This document shows positions 43,317 through 52,334 of a DNA stretch of 64,000 nt, piece by piece; the first letter of the stretch is position 1, and every line of letters begins with the position of its first letter. Location: the NCBI GenBank assembly GCA_040220415.1, contig JAVJUV010000116.1, forward strand, positions 1 through 64,000. The letters are read 5' to 3'. This DNA is from JAVJUV01 sp040220415 (GTDB lineage: Bacteria > Pseudomonadota > Alphaproteobacteria > Rhodobacterales > Rhodobacteraceae). The notes beneath the pieces are model-generated. The model saw only the letters and a list, made by a program, of their open reading frames with translations, was not told the origin of the DNA and did not search any database. The position numbers and the translations under genes are program-made.

Positions 43317-43449
43317 CTTGTCCTCCGTCAATGCCGTCGCGGAAAACGCAAAGGAAGCGTGGGGCAGCCTGTTCCGGGCTGTCTGTGACGACCGGCAACG
43401 GTTGCACGGAAATCGCCTGGCAACGTTTTCCACACCCATCCGGAAAAAA

Positions 43450-43507
43450 CAGACCCCGACTGCACGGAACACGACCATAGCACTCGAGAATGTGACGTCG
43501 GGGTCTG
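43450..43507. repeat. 11-bp inverted repeat between hsp20 and BON genes
   Basis: CAGACCCCGAC (43450-43460) and GTCGGGGTCTG (43497-43507) are perfect complements, 36 nt apart, inside the 239-bp gap. In the minus-strand transcript from hsp20 into the BON gene this would form a long-loop stem. It could be an RNA processing element, terminator part, or bipartite operator. Confidence 0.55.
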
Positions 43508-43555
43508 ACTGGACGCCGGACGGGGTCTCCGCGTCCAAGGGTACGGCCCCGGGAC

Positions 43556-44086
43556 TTAGGCCGCCTTCACTTCGATCTTTCTTTCCTTCTGTTTCGCCTC
43601 AACGGATTTCGGCACGGTAACCGTGAGCACGCCGTTCGCCAGGGATGCGGCAACACCGTCGGGATCTATTCCGTCCGGCAAGGGAAGAGTCCGCTGGAAA
43701 GCGCCGTAGCGACGCTCGCTGAGAAGGTAGTCTTCCTTCTCTTCCTTTTTCTCCCGGCTTCTTTCGCCACGTATGGTCATCGAACCGTCGGACAGTTTGA
43801 TCTCGACATCGTCGGCACCCATGCCGGGCACCTCTGCCGTGATGCGGTAATGGTCATCGCATTCGGCGAACTCGATCGCGGGCGAGGTCTGCCAGCCCGA
43901 GACGCCGGGCAATCCGGCAAGGGCGCCGTGCGAGAACGGCCAACGTGGGAACCGGCCGCCAAAATCATCGAAAAGCCGATCGATCTCGTTCCGCAAGGTC
44001 CTGAGCTGACGCCATTCTTCGGGCTGTGCCGGAGCAGGAGCCGCCTTCTCTTTCCTGGCCTCAACGCTCTTCTCGTTCTTCGCCAT
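43556..44086 (-). CDS. Hsp20/alpha-crystallin family small heat-shock protein
   Basis: 176 residues. An alpha-crystallin domain: PAIEFAECDDHYRITAEVPGMGADDVEIKLSDGSMTIRGER, and FQRTLPLPDGIDPDGVAASLANGVLTVTVPK (the GVLTxxxPK signature). A charged N-terminal tail (KNEKSVEARKEKAAPAPAQ) precedes it. ATP-independent holdase chaperone. ATG preceded by GGAGG. No heat-shock promoter could be assigned. Confidence 0.93.
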   Translation of the reverse strand: MAKNEKSVEARKEKAAPAPAQPEEWRQLRTLRNEIDRLFDDFGGRFPRWPFSHGALAGLPGVSGWQTSPAIEFAECDDHYRITAEVPGMGADDVEIKLSDGSMTIRGERSREKKEEKEDYLLSERRYGAFQRTLPLPDGIDPDGVAASLANGVLTVTVPKSVEAKQKERKIEVKAA

Positions 44087-44135
44087 GCTGCAACCTCCGT
44101 CTGAAGTACATGTGAACATGCGAGTCCGTTCCGAC

Positions 44136-45017
44136 TCATTCATTCATCATGCGATTCCCGACATCATCTGCATTGACGGCTCGCAAGCGTGCCTGCGCGG
44201 GAGCCGGCGCGAGACAGGCGCTTTCGGAGCGCTGGCCGGTATCCGGTTCCGAATCCAGCCCTGCAAGCGACGACAGCGCCCGCAGGTTTCTGACCCGGTA
44301 GCGGCCCGGCTCCAGGTAGGTAACCAGATCCCGTTCCGAGAGCTGAGACAGCGTCCGGCTGATCGATTCGACGGAAACATCCGACCAGGCGGCCCAGTCC
44401 TTTCGCGAAATTCCGATGTTGATGATCAGGCTGCCGTCGCACTGGTGTTCGACCGGCATGTTTTTCGCGGCCATCAGCAGAAAGGCGATGATCCGCTCCC
44501 GGCTGCTTAGCGCGCCGCGCCGCCAGATCATGTCGAGTTGAAACCCGAGTTGACGGTCGGCGGATTTCAAGAGCCGCCGGTACATTTCCCTGTTATTCTT
44601 GAGGCGTTCCAACATCCTGGGTTGGAAAATGCAGACCTCGGAATCCGCTGCCGCCTCGAGCGAGCAGACGTGGTTCCGCCGATCGAAAACGCCGAAGATG
44701 GTACCCGGAAAGACAAGTCCCAGAAGCAGTCGGTCCCCGTCCTGGCGCATGTGTTCGATGCGCAGAATGCCGCTGCGCAGAACACCGGCGAACGACGCGG
44801 TCTCGCCCTGCTGAAAGAGGATTTCGTCGCACCGCACCCGGCGAAGCCTGACCGACTGGTTTATTTCCGGCATGTCGGCGTCGACCGATTGGCAAAAGCA
44901 CTTGCCGTAAAGCAGGCAATCGGCGCACTTGCCGTCGGCCGCCCTGACCGGCGTCCAGGTGTTCTGGCGACCGTTCCGTGCTGTATTGCGAAGCTCCTGC
45001 ATGTTCTCCCCCTGCAT
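44136..45017 (-). CDS. Fnr-type oxygen-sensing regulator with Fe-S cysteines
   Basis: 293 residues. The N-terminus has the classical CX2CX5C cluster (C31, C34, C40), and a fourth cysteine, C129 in SEVCIFQP, sits where Fnr has its fourth ligand. A cNMP-binding fold follows, then an HTH with VSVESISRTLSQL: the E..SR recognition helix that reads TTGAT. It should carry an oxygen-labile [4Fe-4S] cluster and activate genes under low oxygen. It has a 40-residue C-terminal tail not usual in Fnr. Candidate boxes lie upstream of the neighbouring lon-like and usp genes. Confidence 0.9.
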   Translation of the reverse strand: MQGENMQELRNTARNGRQNTWTPVRAADGKCADCLLYGKCFCQSVDADMPEINQSVRLRRVRCDEILFQQGETASFAGVLRSGILRIEHMRQDGDRLLLGLVFPGTIFGVFDRRNHVCSLEAAADSEVCIFQPRMLERLKNNREMYRRLLKSADRQLGFQLDMIWRRGALSSRERIIAFLLMAAKNMPVEHQCDGSLIINIGISRKDWAAWSDVSVESISRTLSQLSERDLVTYLEPGRYRVRNLRALSSLAGLDSEPDTGQRSESACLAPAPAQARLRAVNADDVGNRMMNE

Positions 45018-45264
45018 CCGATCGTCAGGACTTCCTGATTGGCCGGACGCGGCTTGCGCCAGTCATTCAAGGGAAGTATGGCCCACCGATGCGCAGACCG
45101 CATTGACAGTACGCAACGGTCCGCTGGCGATGTGCGCTGAAATCGCGGATGACGTATTGCTTGCGGTCAGGGTTGAGTTCCTGTCGGATGCGTCTCTTGT
45201 ATCTGGTGCATTTTTTCCCTCGGCCTGATAGGTTCCACCCAAGTCGCTTCCCGGAGTGTCAGGA
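45018..45264. promoter_or_regulatory. divergent promoter region between two Crp/Fnr regulators
   Basis: A 247-bp spacer serving both regulators. A weak Fnr-like sequence, TTGAC-AGTA-CGCAA at 45103-45116, matches only 7 to 8 of 10 informative bases. Nothing stronger is visible. Confidence 0.35.
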
Positions 45265-46053
45265 ATGTCAACAAATGCAGGGATGAACATCAGCTCGCAG
45301 GGCAAATGCGAACTGATGCAATTTTCCCAGTTGTCATCGCTGCCGGCAAACGTCAGCGACCGGCTTCGGACGCTGTGCAGACTTCGCACCCACAAGTCGA
45401 ACGAGAGGGTCATGGTGGTCGGCGAGCGTTCGAGCTCGATCGGGCTGGTGGCCGATGGGATGCTCCGCATGGAGAAGACTGCCCTCGATGGTCGGCACCA
45501 CATCGTCGGACTGCTGGTCGAAGGCGACATTTTCGGCCGCGTGTTCGGCGGGCCAGCCGAGTATGCCATCGAGGCCGCGACAGACGCCACGGTGGTCTAC
45601 TTTCCGCGCGCTCAGTTCGAAAGCCTTCTGTCGGAATCGCACGAACTCGAACGCGTCGTGATGCTGAACCTGCTGAACGAACTGGATCGTGCGCGGGATT
45701 GGATGCTTATCGTGAGCAGCCCCAAGATCAGGACGCGTCTGGCAGGGTTCCTGATGATGCTTTGCACGCGGTTCGGGAATATCGACCACATTCTTGTCGC
45801 ATCCGGGGGGCGGCTAAGCCTGAACATTCCGATCACACGAGCCGATCTGGCAAGCCTGCTGGGAACCCGGGCCGAGTCGATCAGCCGCGCCTTCCATACC
45901 CTGGCCGATGCAGGCACAATATCCATAAAACAACCCAACCTCATCGATATCCTGGACATCGAAAGACTTGGCGAAGAGGCCGGGGAAGACTTCCTGGAAA
46001 GCGGCCCATCGCTGACCGCATTGCTGCGGGCCGTTCGACGAAAGGCAGGCTGA
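45265..46053 (+). CDS. Crp/Fnr family regulator without N-terminal Fe-S motif
   Basis: 262 residues. cNMP-type effector domain (GERSSSIGLVADGMLRME, GLLVEGDIFGRVFGG) and HTH with ITRADLASLLGTRAESISRAFHTLADAG, again an ESISR recognition helix, so it should bind a TTGAT-type half-site. It lacks the CX2CX5C cluster, hence another signal: nitric oxide, redox or heme are options known in the family. ATG at 45265 is taken; GTG at 45256 is possible. Confidence 0.87.
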   Translation: MSTNAGMNISSQGKCELMQFSQLSSLPANVSDRLRTLCRLRTHKSNERVMVVGERSSSIGLVADGMLRMEKTALDGRHHIVGLLVEGDIFGRVFGGPAEYAIEAATDATVVYFPRAQFESLLSESHELERVVMLNLLNELDRARDWMLIVSSPKIRTRLAGFLMMLCTRFGNIDHILVASGGRLSLNIPITRADLASLLGTRAESISRAFHTLADAGTISIKQPNLIDILDIERLGEEAGEDFLESGPSLTALLRAVRRKAG

Positions 46054-46159
46054 CTTCGGACCGAGAGCGTTTCCGGGGGTCAATCCGGTTCGACCGGGCC
46101 GCTCGACCGTCGATGGCGGTTTGCCAGTCGCAATCCGAGGCGCGTTGAACAGCTTGGGT

Positions 46160-46990
46160 TCACTTCGAAAGAAGCAGCGTAACTTTTGCGTTCTCCAGAA
46201 GGTGACGGGTGACCGCGCCAATCACAAGGTCGTAGACCTGCGAATGCCCGAAGGCACCCGTGACCAGAAGATCGGCATCTTCTTCGGTCGCGATCCTGAG
46301 CAGTTCCTCGGCGCGGCTGTCGGCCGTCGACATGCGTTCGATCACCGTTGCCTTGAATCCAAGCCTGTCGAGTGCGGCTGCGAAGTCCTCGTGCCCCCCA
46401 AGTCCACGCTGGTCCTCGGGACGGGACATCAACGACACGACCCGTATCGAAGCGCCTGGCTTGGCCAATAGCAGCGCATCGTGCGCGGCACGGGCGGTCT
46501 CTCTGGTATCGCTCCAACCCACGACGATTTTCCCGGCCTTGCCGGAAAACTCCACCTCGGGGTTCAGAACCAGAACCGGCCGACCCGCATTGCGGATGAT
46601 CTGCGATGCAATCGCCCTGTTGTCGGGCGAGCGCGATGCCGCGCCGTTTGTTCCCATCACCACCAGATCCGCAGCGCGTACATTGCTCAGAGTGAACGCT
46701 TCGGCTCCATAAAGCAGCGTCTGCCGGCGAAACTCGGCCTGAACGTCGTTGTTCTTTGCGCTCGTCTCAAGCAGCGCCTGGATCTTGTCGGATTCGCCCG
46801 TCTCCCACTCGTGATAAGTTGGAAATATCATCGGCTCTGCCGACATGCCCGCGACGAAAACGGCAGCCGAGTATGGATGAAGCGCCAGAACGTGAGCCCC
46901 GAGGCTGGAGGCAAGGATCACGGCTTTTTCGACAAGCCATTCGGCTTCGGTCGAATCGAAGACGACAAGTGCGATGGTCTTGATGCTCAC
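46160..46990 (-). CDS. universal stress protein, tandem UspA domains
   Basis: 276 residues with two Usp folds. The first ends with ADLVVMGTNGAASRSPDNRAIASQIIRNAGRPVLVL, and the second with ADLLVTGAFGHSQVYDLVIGAVTRHLLENAKVTLLLSK, each with the G-x2-G nucleotide-binding pattern. Cytoplasmic. A near-consensus Fnr site lies about 70 bp upstream of the start, which fits low-oxygen induction. Confidence 0.92.
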   Translation of the reverse strand: MSIKTIALVVFDSTEAEWLVEKAVILASSLGAHVLALHPYSAAVFVAGMSAEPMIFPTYHEWETGESDKIQALLETSAKNNDVQAEFRRQTLLYGAEAFTLSNVRAADLVVMGTNGAASRSPDNRAIASQIIRNAGRPVLVLNPEVEFSGKAGKIVVGWSDTRETARAAHDALLLAKPGASIRVVSLMSRPEDQRGLGGHEDFAAALDRLGFKATVIERMSTADSRAEELLRIATEEDADLLVTGAFGHSQVYDLVIGAVTRHLLENAKVTLLLSK

Positions 46991-47059
46991 GGCGGCAGTC
47001 CCTTCGTATTTGAGAGAATCGGCTCGCAGACATCAGACAACGTCACCGGGCTGACGACA

Positions 47060-47073
47060 TTGACCAATATCAT
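47060..47073. promoter_or_regulatory. candidate Fnr box upstream of usp gene
   Basis: TTGAC-CAAT-ATCAT matches the TTGAY-N4-RTCAA pattern at 9 of 10 positions, 70 bp before the usp start on the minus strand, a distance suitable for activation. Confidence 0.55.
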
Positions 47074-47158
47074 CGTCGGTCGGTCGGTGGCTGAAGTGCC
47101 GGAGGCTTGAACACCCAGACGTCACGAGCGACCAAGGCGGGTCGCGCCATGATTGGGG

Positions 47159-47422
47159 TCAGTGAACCCTGCGCGTGCGGCCGTTGGCTTCTTCAGCTTC
47201 ATCCTCGTCGGCCAAAGCCAGACCGTCGGCGACCATGCCCAGAATGTCCGACGCGGGAAAACCGGCACGGACCAGGTTGGCGACCATCTCGACAATCAGA
47301 CGATCGGTCAGACAGTCGGGACAGATGCCCCTTTGGTGCGCGTGATGCCCCAAAAGCGCCATTTCCTCTTCGATGAAGTCGTCAAAGCCCGGCTGGCCCT
47401 CGTGAATGGTGTCGTCCTGCAT
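47159..47422 (-). CDS. hypothetical protein with CxxC (87 aa)
   Basis: The sequence MQDDTIHEGQPGFDDFIEEE is acidic; GHHAHQRGICPDCLTDRLIVEMVANLV has a His-rich part and a CPDC pair, which may bind metal. A helical C-terminal part ends in ANGRTRRVH. ATG preceded by GGAGAGG. Family not recognised. Its place between usp and the lon-like operon suggests a low-oxygen or stress role. Confidence 0.65.
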   Translation of the reverse strand: MQDDTIHEGQPGFDDFIEEEMALLGHHAHQRGICPDCLTDRLIVEMVANLVRAGFPASDILGMVADGLALADEDEAEEANGRTRRVH

Positions 47423-47542
47423 CGGCCTCTCCTGTGTGGTCGGCAGTCGCTCGCATCCCGCCGTAAAAATTCTCTTGGCATGTCCCGAGCCTTCTTCTGC
47501 CCTTTCCGGGACCGGAGATGCAACAGCAGGGCATTCTTTCGC

Positions 47543-48250
47543 CTAGGACGCGACGTCGACCTCGGGGCGCCGAATTCGGCTTCCACCAAGGACCGTGACA
47601 GGGCAGCGCGCGGCGGCGAACAGCCGCCGAAGCTCATCTTCGCCAGACAGGGGACCCGCTTCGAAATCGGCAACCACCACACCGGCATGGCTGCGATCGA
47701 CTTGAGCGATGAGAGCATCCTGGTCCGCATCGCGCGCTGGCGAGATCAGGGAGACGGATGTCGCGTTGGCCCAGGCAAGCGCATCGGCGAGACCTCGGGC
47801 GGCCACGGATGCCCCGTGTCCGGCCTCGAGCAACAGCACCTTGCCACGGCGCGGAACCACGGGGCGCTGACCCAATATCAGGATGTCGTCGTGCTCTATC
47901 GTGGCGCATGCCATGCTGACGAGTTCCCCTTCGCACAATTCGCAGGTCGATTCAGTGTTCAACTCGGTCGCCAGGCCGGCAAGCCGCGCCGCCAGCGCTT
48001 CGGCATCGCCCCTGGCAATGCGCCGCAGCCTGCCGGGCGGAGGGATCGGCAAGACCGCACCACCGGTCGAGACGAGCCTGTTCCCGCTGCCCGTCCAATA
48101 GCCCGCGCTGTCCGGGTCGATGATGCGACCCGTCGGTTTCGCGGGGCTCCATTCCAGTATCGATCTGCAGAAAGCGAGCGCGGCCTCGGCGCCGCCAAGA
48201 CTTTCGGCGGCGATGACAAGTCTGCGCGCCCGCGCGGCCGCCGCACTCAC
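47543..48250 (-). CDS. hypothetical protein (235 aa) coupled to the Lon-like protease
   Basis: The GTG start overlaps the stop of the protease gene (GTGA), so translation is coupled. Sequence has two halves with Usp-like or Rossmann-like strands (RLVIAAESLGGAEAALAFC; KVLLLEAGHGASVAARGLADALAWANATSVSLISP; AGVVVADFEAG; RCPVTVLGGSRIRRPEVD), and ESTCELCEGELVSMACATIEHDDILILG in the middle with three cysteines. The end PVTVLGGSRI resembles universal stress proteins. Not a clear family member; maybe a divergent Usp pair. Confidence 0.6.
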   Translation of the reverse strand: MSAAAARARRLVIAAESLGGAEAALAFCRSILEWSPAKPTGRIIDPDSAGYWTGSGNRLVSTGGAVLPIPPPGRLRRIARGDAEALAARLAGLATELNTESTCELCEGELVSMACATIEHDDILILGQRPVVPRRGKVLLLEAGHGASVAARGLADALAWANATSVSLISPARDADQDALIAQVDRSHAGVVVADFEAGPLSGEDELRRLFAAARCPVTVLGGSRIRRPEVDVAS

Positions 48251-50688
48251 GACGGCTCTCCCGGCTCGCTCTCCGCGGAACGGGACGCGAACGACTTGCG
48301 CGCCTGGGCGAATTCGCGAAGCCGGGCTTCGACCAGAGCGTTCACGCTTGCGCTTGTGAAGTTCCCGTCCGCTTCGCGCTCGCCGGCGGGAACGCCGGTC
48401 AGCAACTCGATCGCCTGATCGACCGTCGCGATCGGAATGATGTGGAATTTCCCGTCGGCGACGGCGTCGGTCACCCGGTCGCGCAGCATCAGGTGTTCCA
48501 CGTTCGCGGCCGGCATGAGGACGCCCTGATCGCCGGTCAGGCCCCGTTCGGCGCAAACATCGAAGAACCCCTCGATCTTCTCGTTCACCCCGCCGATGGC
48601 CTGCACTTCGCCAAGCTGGTTGACGGACCCGGTGATCGCCAGGTCCTGACGTATCTCCTGATTGGACAACGCGGACAGAAGAGCGATCAGTTCCGCGCAG
48701 GAGGCGCTGTCGCCTTCGATGCCGCCATAGCTCTGCTCGAACACAAGGCTTGCATGCAGCGAGAACGGAACGTCCAGCGCATAGGTCGAGGTCAGGTAGC
48801 CGGACAGGATCATGACACCCTTGGAGTGCAGCGGACCGCCAAGTTCCACCTCGCGCTCGATGTCGATCAGCTTGCCGGTTCCCAGCCTCGCGCGGGCGGT
48901 GATGCGGGACGGCCGGCCAAACCGGAAGCCGCCAAGCTCGTGGACCGACAGGCCGTTGATCTGGCCTATCCTGCGCCCCTCGGTATCGATCATGATGGTC
49001 CGCCGCGCGATCGATTCCTGCACCCGGTCGCGAACCCGAGAGGCGCGCCTGTCACGCTCGGTGATGGCCCGTTCGATGTCCTGCTTGCGCACTTCCCGAA
49101 GACCTTCGGCGCGCGCATAGTGTTCGGCTTCGCGAAGGATATCGGTGACGGGGCTGAGCCTCAGCGACAGCTTTTTTGCATCTTCGGCCATCCGCGTCGC
49201 CTCGTCCAGCAGGCGCGCAAGGGCACCGTTGGCAAGTGGCAGCAGTTCTTTCTGTTCTGCGTAACGCCGCAGGAAGAATGACATTCCGGCAAGTGTCTCG
49301 GCGTTCCGGTCCACGGATTCTTCGAAATCCGCCTGCACCTTGAAAAGTTCCTGGAAGTCGGGATCAAGCATCACGAGAAGCGCGTGCAGGAAACGGTCTC
49401 CGACAAGGACAACTCGGACATCCAGCGGGATCGGGTCCGGCTCCAGCGACGTGGTCGAGAACAGACTGATGCGCTCGGCCAGCGACGTGATCGCAACCGA
49501 GCGTTTCTTGATGCTGCGCTTCAGGGCGTCCCAGGCATAGGGTTCGCCCAGCACCCGACGCGCATCCAGCACAAGATAGCCGCCATTCGCACGATGCAGC
49601 GCGCCCGGACGGATCAGCGTGAAATCAGTGACCAGCGAACCCATTTGCGAGATGTGCTCGATCCTTCCGATCAAACGATCGAACGTCGGAAGGTCCTCGA
49701 CAATGACCGGCGCAACGCCTTCCGCTTCCGCCTGTTGCGCAACCATGATGTTCACGATGTAGCGCCTGAAAAGCGGGTCCAGATGCGCCTTGCCCAATGC
49801 TTCGGGGAAAGGGCTGTTCGACTGCTGGGCCGCTGCCTGCAGGAAAATCCCGGGGTTCTCGATCATGTCGTCGTGAACCCGTGAAAGAAACTCCGTGATC
49901 TCACCGTTTTTGCCCAGCGCCTTGCGCGCCTCGCCGATCCTGGCCGAAACCACGCGCCCGGCCATTTCGGCGTTAAGGGCTTCGATCCGCATCCTGTGCT
50001 CGCGTTCGAGCTTTGGTGCATTGCCGAGCACTTCGGACAACTCGCCTTGAAACCGGGAGATCCTTTCCTCGATGACGGCCTGCTCGGTCTCCGGAAGCTT
50101 GTTGAAATCCTCTGTCTTGATTACCTGGCCATCGCGTGTGGCTGCCACCATGAATCCCATGGGCGTCCTTATCAGCGCTATGTCATTCGCGCGGGCCCGG
50201 CTGGTGAAGTCCGCCATAGCCTGCTCCTGCAGCTCGCCGAACTCTTCGTCGATGGCGCGCCGCTGGGTCTGGTACTCCTCGGATTCGAACAGCGCCGGGA
50301 TGTCGTTGGCCAGATCGTCCACGACACGAGCCATTTCGGCTTTCAGCCGCTCGGCCGATCCAGCGGGAAGCCGGAGAGCGACAGGTTTGTGCGGATCGTC
50401 GAAATTGTTGACATAGGCCCAGTCGTCGCAGGCTCTGCTGGTCAAGGCATGTTCACGAAGGACGGTCTCGACCGCCGTATGCCGCCCCGTCCCCTTGGGT
50501 CCCAGTACGAAAAGATTGAAGTCGTTGTGCCGGATCTTCACGGACAGGCGCAAGGCGCTCAGCCCGCGGTCCTGCCCTACCAGTTCACTTTCGCGGCCCG
50601 GGCCCGTCGCCGCAGCCTCCAGCGCCTCCGGGTCACAGTTTTGCCTGAGCATCTCGACCGGCAACGCCTTGGGAACCTCGATCGCCAT
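48247..50688 (-). CDS. LonB-like ATP-dependent protease (AAA_32 type)
   Basis: 813 residues. P-loop GPKGTGRHT (63-71) has Arg in place of the usual Lys, as in some members of this family. Then a long helical insert, an AAA core (GGYLVLDARRVLG; RVVLVGDRFLHALL), and a Lon-type protease domain: nucleophile Ser in EGDSASCAEL and Lys in GGVNEKIEGFF, forming the Ser-Lys dyad. Cytoplasmic. ATG at 50688 has GGGAGGGG ahead; a TTG at 50745 would add 19 residues. Two Fnr-like boxes lie 60 to 110 bp upstream. Confidence 0.87.
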   Translation of the reverse strand: MAIEVPKALPVEMLRQNCDPEALEAAATGPGRESELVGQDRGLSALRLSVKIRHNDFNLFVLGPKGTGRHTAVETVLREHALTSRACDDWAYVNNFDDPHKPVALRLPAGSAERLKAEMARVVDDLANDIPALFESEEYQTQRRAIDEEFGELQEQAMADFTSRARANDIALIRTPMGFMVAATRDGQVIKTEDFNKLPETEQAVIEERISRFQGELSEVLGNAPKLEREHRMRIEALNAEMAGRVVSARIGEARKALGKNGEITEFLSRVHDDMIENPGIFLQAAAQQSNSPFPEALGKAHLDPLFRRYIVNIMVAQQAEAEGVAPVIVEDLPTFDRLIGRIEHISQMGSLVTDFTLIRPGALHRANGGYLVLDARRVLGEPYAWDALKRSIKKRSVAITSLAERISLFSTTSLEPDPIPLDVRVVLVGDRFLHALLVMLDPDFQELFKVQADFEESVDRNAETLAGMSFFLRRYAEQKELLPLANGALARLLDEATRMAEDAKKLSLRLSPVTDILREAEHYARAEGLREVRKQDIERAITERDRRASRVRDRVQESIARRTIMIDTEGRRIGQINGLSVHELGGFRFGRPSRITARARLGTGKLIDIEREVELGGPLHSKGVMILSGYLTSTYALDVPFSLHASLVFEQSYGGIEGDSASCAELIALLSALSNQEIRQDLAITGSVNQLGEVQAIGGVNEKIEGFFDVCAERGLTGDQGVLMPAANVEHLMLRDRVTDAVADGKFHIIPIATVDQAIELLTGVPAGEREADGNFTSASVNALVEARLREFAQARKSFASRSAESEPGEPS

Positions 50689-50747
50689 TTCACCCCTCCC
50701 GGCAAGTCTGACGATATCCACGCTAGCGGGTTCCGTTTCCGCCAACG

Positions 50748-50796
50748 CTGATCTCGGTCAAGGGCGTCGGCTTCCGGCAAGGTTGATACTCGTCAA
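50748..50796. promoter_or_regulatory. pair of candidate Fnr boxes
   Basis: TTGAT-ACTC-GTCAA at 50783-50796 is a full match to TTGAY-N4-RTCAA. CTGAT-CTCG-GTCAA at 50748-50761 matches 9 of 10. The sites are 35 bp apart on centres and lie 60 to 108 bp upstream of the leftward LonB-like gene. The first is only 12 bp before the rightward permease ATG, where binding would repress it. Confidence 0.65.
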
Positions 50797-50808
50797 GGCC
50801 GGGACTGG

Positions 50809-52110
50809 ATGCAGTCTGCAATCATTCCTTCGCACAAGCACTTCGCGGGGGGCGCCATCATCGCCGGAAATCTACCCGATCCAGACGACGGAAAGACTCC
50901 TCTGCGGCGATCGATCGGGTTGGCCGGTCTCGTGCTTTATGGCCTCGGCGTCACCATAGGGGCGGGAATTTACGTTCTTGTCGGAGAGACCGTCGTGCGC
51001 GCCGGCCCCTATGCGCCCGCAGCGTTCCTCCTTTCGGCGGTCGTCATGGCCTTTACCGCCGGTTCGTTCGCAGAACTGTCCGGGCGAGTGCCCCTGGCAG
51101 CGGGCGAGGCAGTTTATGTCGATGCCGGTTTCCGCCGGGGCTGGCTGACACTTGCCGTGGGGCTGGCGGTGCTGGTCGAGGCGATGATAGCGGCCGCGGC
51201 AATCGCGGTGGGCGCGTCAGGCTATGTCGCGGAAGTGATCAGTTTGCCACGGCCGTTCCTGATCGTCGCCATCGTGCTTCTGATGGCGACGGTCGCGGCG
51301 TGGGGCATACGCGAATCCGTGGCGATTGCTGGTGCGATGACGCTGATCGAGGTCGTCGGGCTTCTGGTGATCATCGTTTCCGGCATAAGCATCGACCCGG
51401 CCGCACTTGCGGAATTGCCAAGGGCGCTGTCGCCGCCGCTGTCGGATGCAGGCGCGGTCTCAGGTGTCCTGGCCGCCAGCCTCATCGCCTTCTTCGCCTT
51501 CATCGGGTTCGACGATATCGTCAACCTGGTCGAAGAGGCCCGCAATCCGAAGCGGGACCTGCCACGGGCGATTGCCATTACTCTTGTCCTGGTAACGCTG
51601 ATCTACGTCCTTGTCTCGTTCGTGGCCATGCGGGCGGTTCCCATAGAGGCATTGGCGGAAACGAATGCACCGGTCAGCCTGCTGTTCGAAGAGCTTACCG
51701 GGCTTCCGCCATTCGCGATCAACCTGATCGCGATCATGGCGACCATGAACGGCGTCGTGATCATCCTGATCATGGCCGCACGCGTCGCCTACGGTCTGGC
51801 TCGGGAAGGCCGGTTGCCTGATTGGCTGGGCGAGGTATCTCCCAGAACCAGAACACCTGTAAGGGCGACGGTCCTGGTTGCGGGGGCGGTCCTTGTCCTG
51901 GCGCTCTTCACACCGCTCGACGTGCTGGCCGAAACCACGTCGGCTGTCATGCTTGCCGTTTTCTTCATGGTCAATCTCGCGCTGCTTCGTCTCAAGACGA
52001 TCGGTGAGCCGGTATTGCAGGGCGGCTTCAAGGTACCGATCATCGTGCCCGCCGCCGGAGCGTTGAGTAGCCTTGGTTTGCTGGCGGGCGCGATGATCCT
52101 GGGCGCGTGA
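50809..52110 (+). CDS. APC-family amino acid permease
   Basis: 433 residues, about twelve membrane helices. Signature of the amino acid-polyamine-organocation family in helix 1: LVLYGLGVTIGAGIYVLVGE. Later FIGFDDIVNLVEEARNPKRDLPRAI (helix 6 region) and ARVAYGLAREGRLPDWLGEVSPRTRTPV. Imports or exchanges an amino acid or amine; substrate unknown. Divergent from the LonB-like gene. Confidence 0.9.
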   Translation: MQSAIIPSHKHFAGGAIIAGNLPDPDDGKTPLRRSIGLAGLVLYGLGVTIGAGIYVLVGETVVRAGPYAPAAFLLSAVVMAFTAGSFAELSGRVPLAAGEAVYVDAGFRRGWLTLAVGLAVLVEAMIAAAAIAVGASGYVAEVISLPRPFLIVAIVLLMATVAAWGIRESVAIAGAMTLIEVVGLLVIIVSGISIDPAALAELPRALSPPLSDAGAVSGVLAASLIAFFAFIGFDDIVNLVEEARNPKRDLPRAIAITLVLVTLIYVLVSFVAMRAVPIEALAETNAPVSLLFEELTGLPPFAINLIAIMATMNGVVIILIMAARVAYGLAREGRLPDWLGEVSPRTRTPVRATVLVAGAVLVLALFTPLDVLAETTSAVMLAVFFMVNLALLRLKTIGEPVLQGGFKVPIIVPAAGALSSLGLLAGAMILGA

Positions 52111-52334
52111 ATTCGATGGCCCCGGATGTTGTTCGGGCCGGCGTGGCACCTGCGCAAGCATGGAAGATCGGATACCACGGATAACCGCGACGGAGCGAGG
52201 GGTGGCCCTTCTGCGTTGATCACCAGGCACGCATAGTCGCGAGACTGCCCATGAAGGAGACGGGCGGTTCTCCATCAGGCGAAGCGCCCATGTTCGCGGC
52301 TTGTATTTTCGAGAGCCTCGGGAGGGCTTTTGAC

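Noticed and set aside
45103..45116. Fnr box between the two regulators
   Set aside because: TTGACAGTACGCAA matches one half-site well but the other poorly.
47153..48418. Plus-strand frame across the unknown protein and protease end
   Set aside because: Arg/Gln/Gly-rich antisense frame; the minus-strand genes have RBSs and translational coupling.
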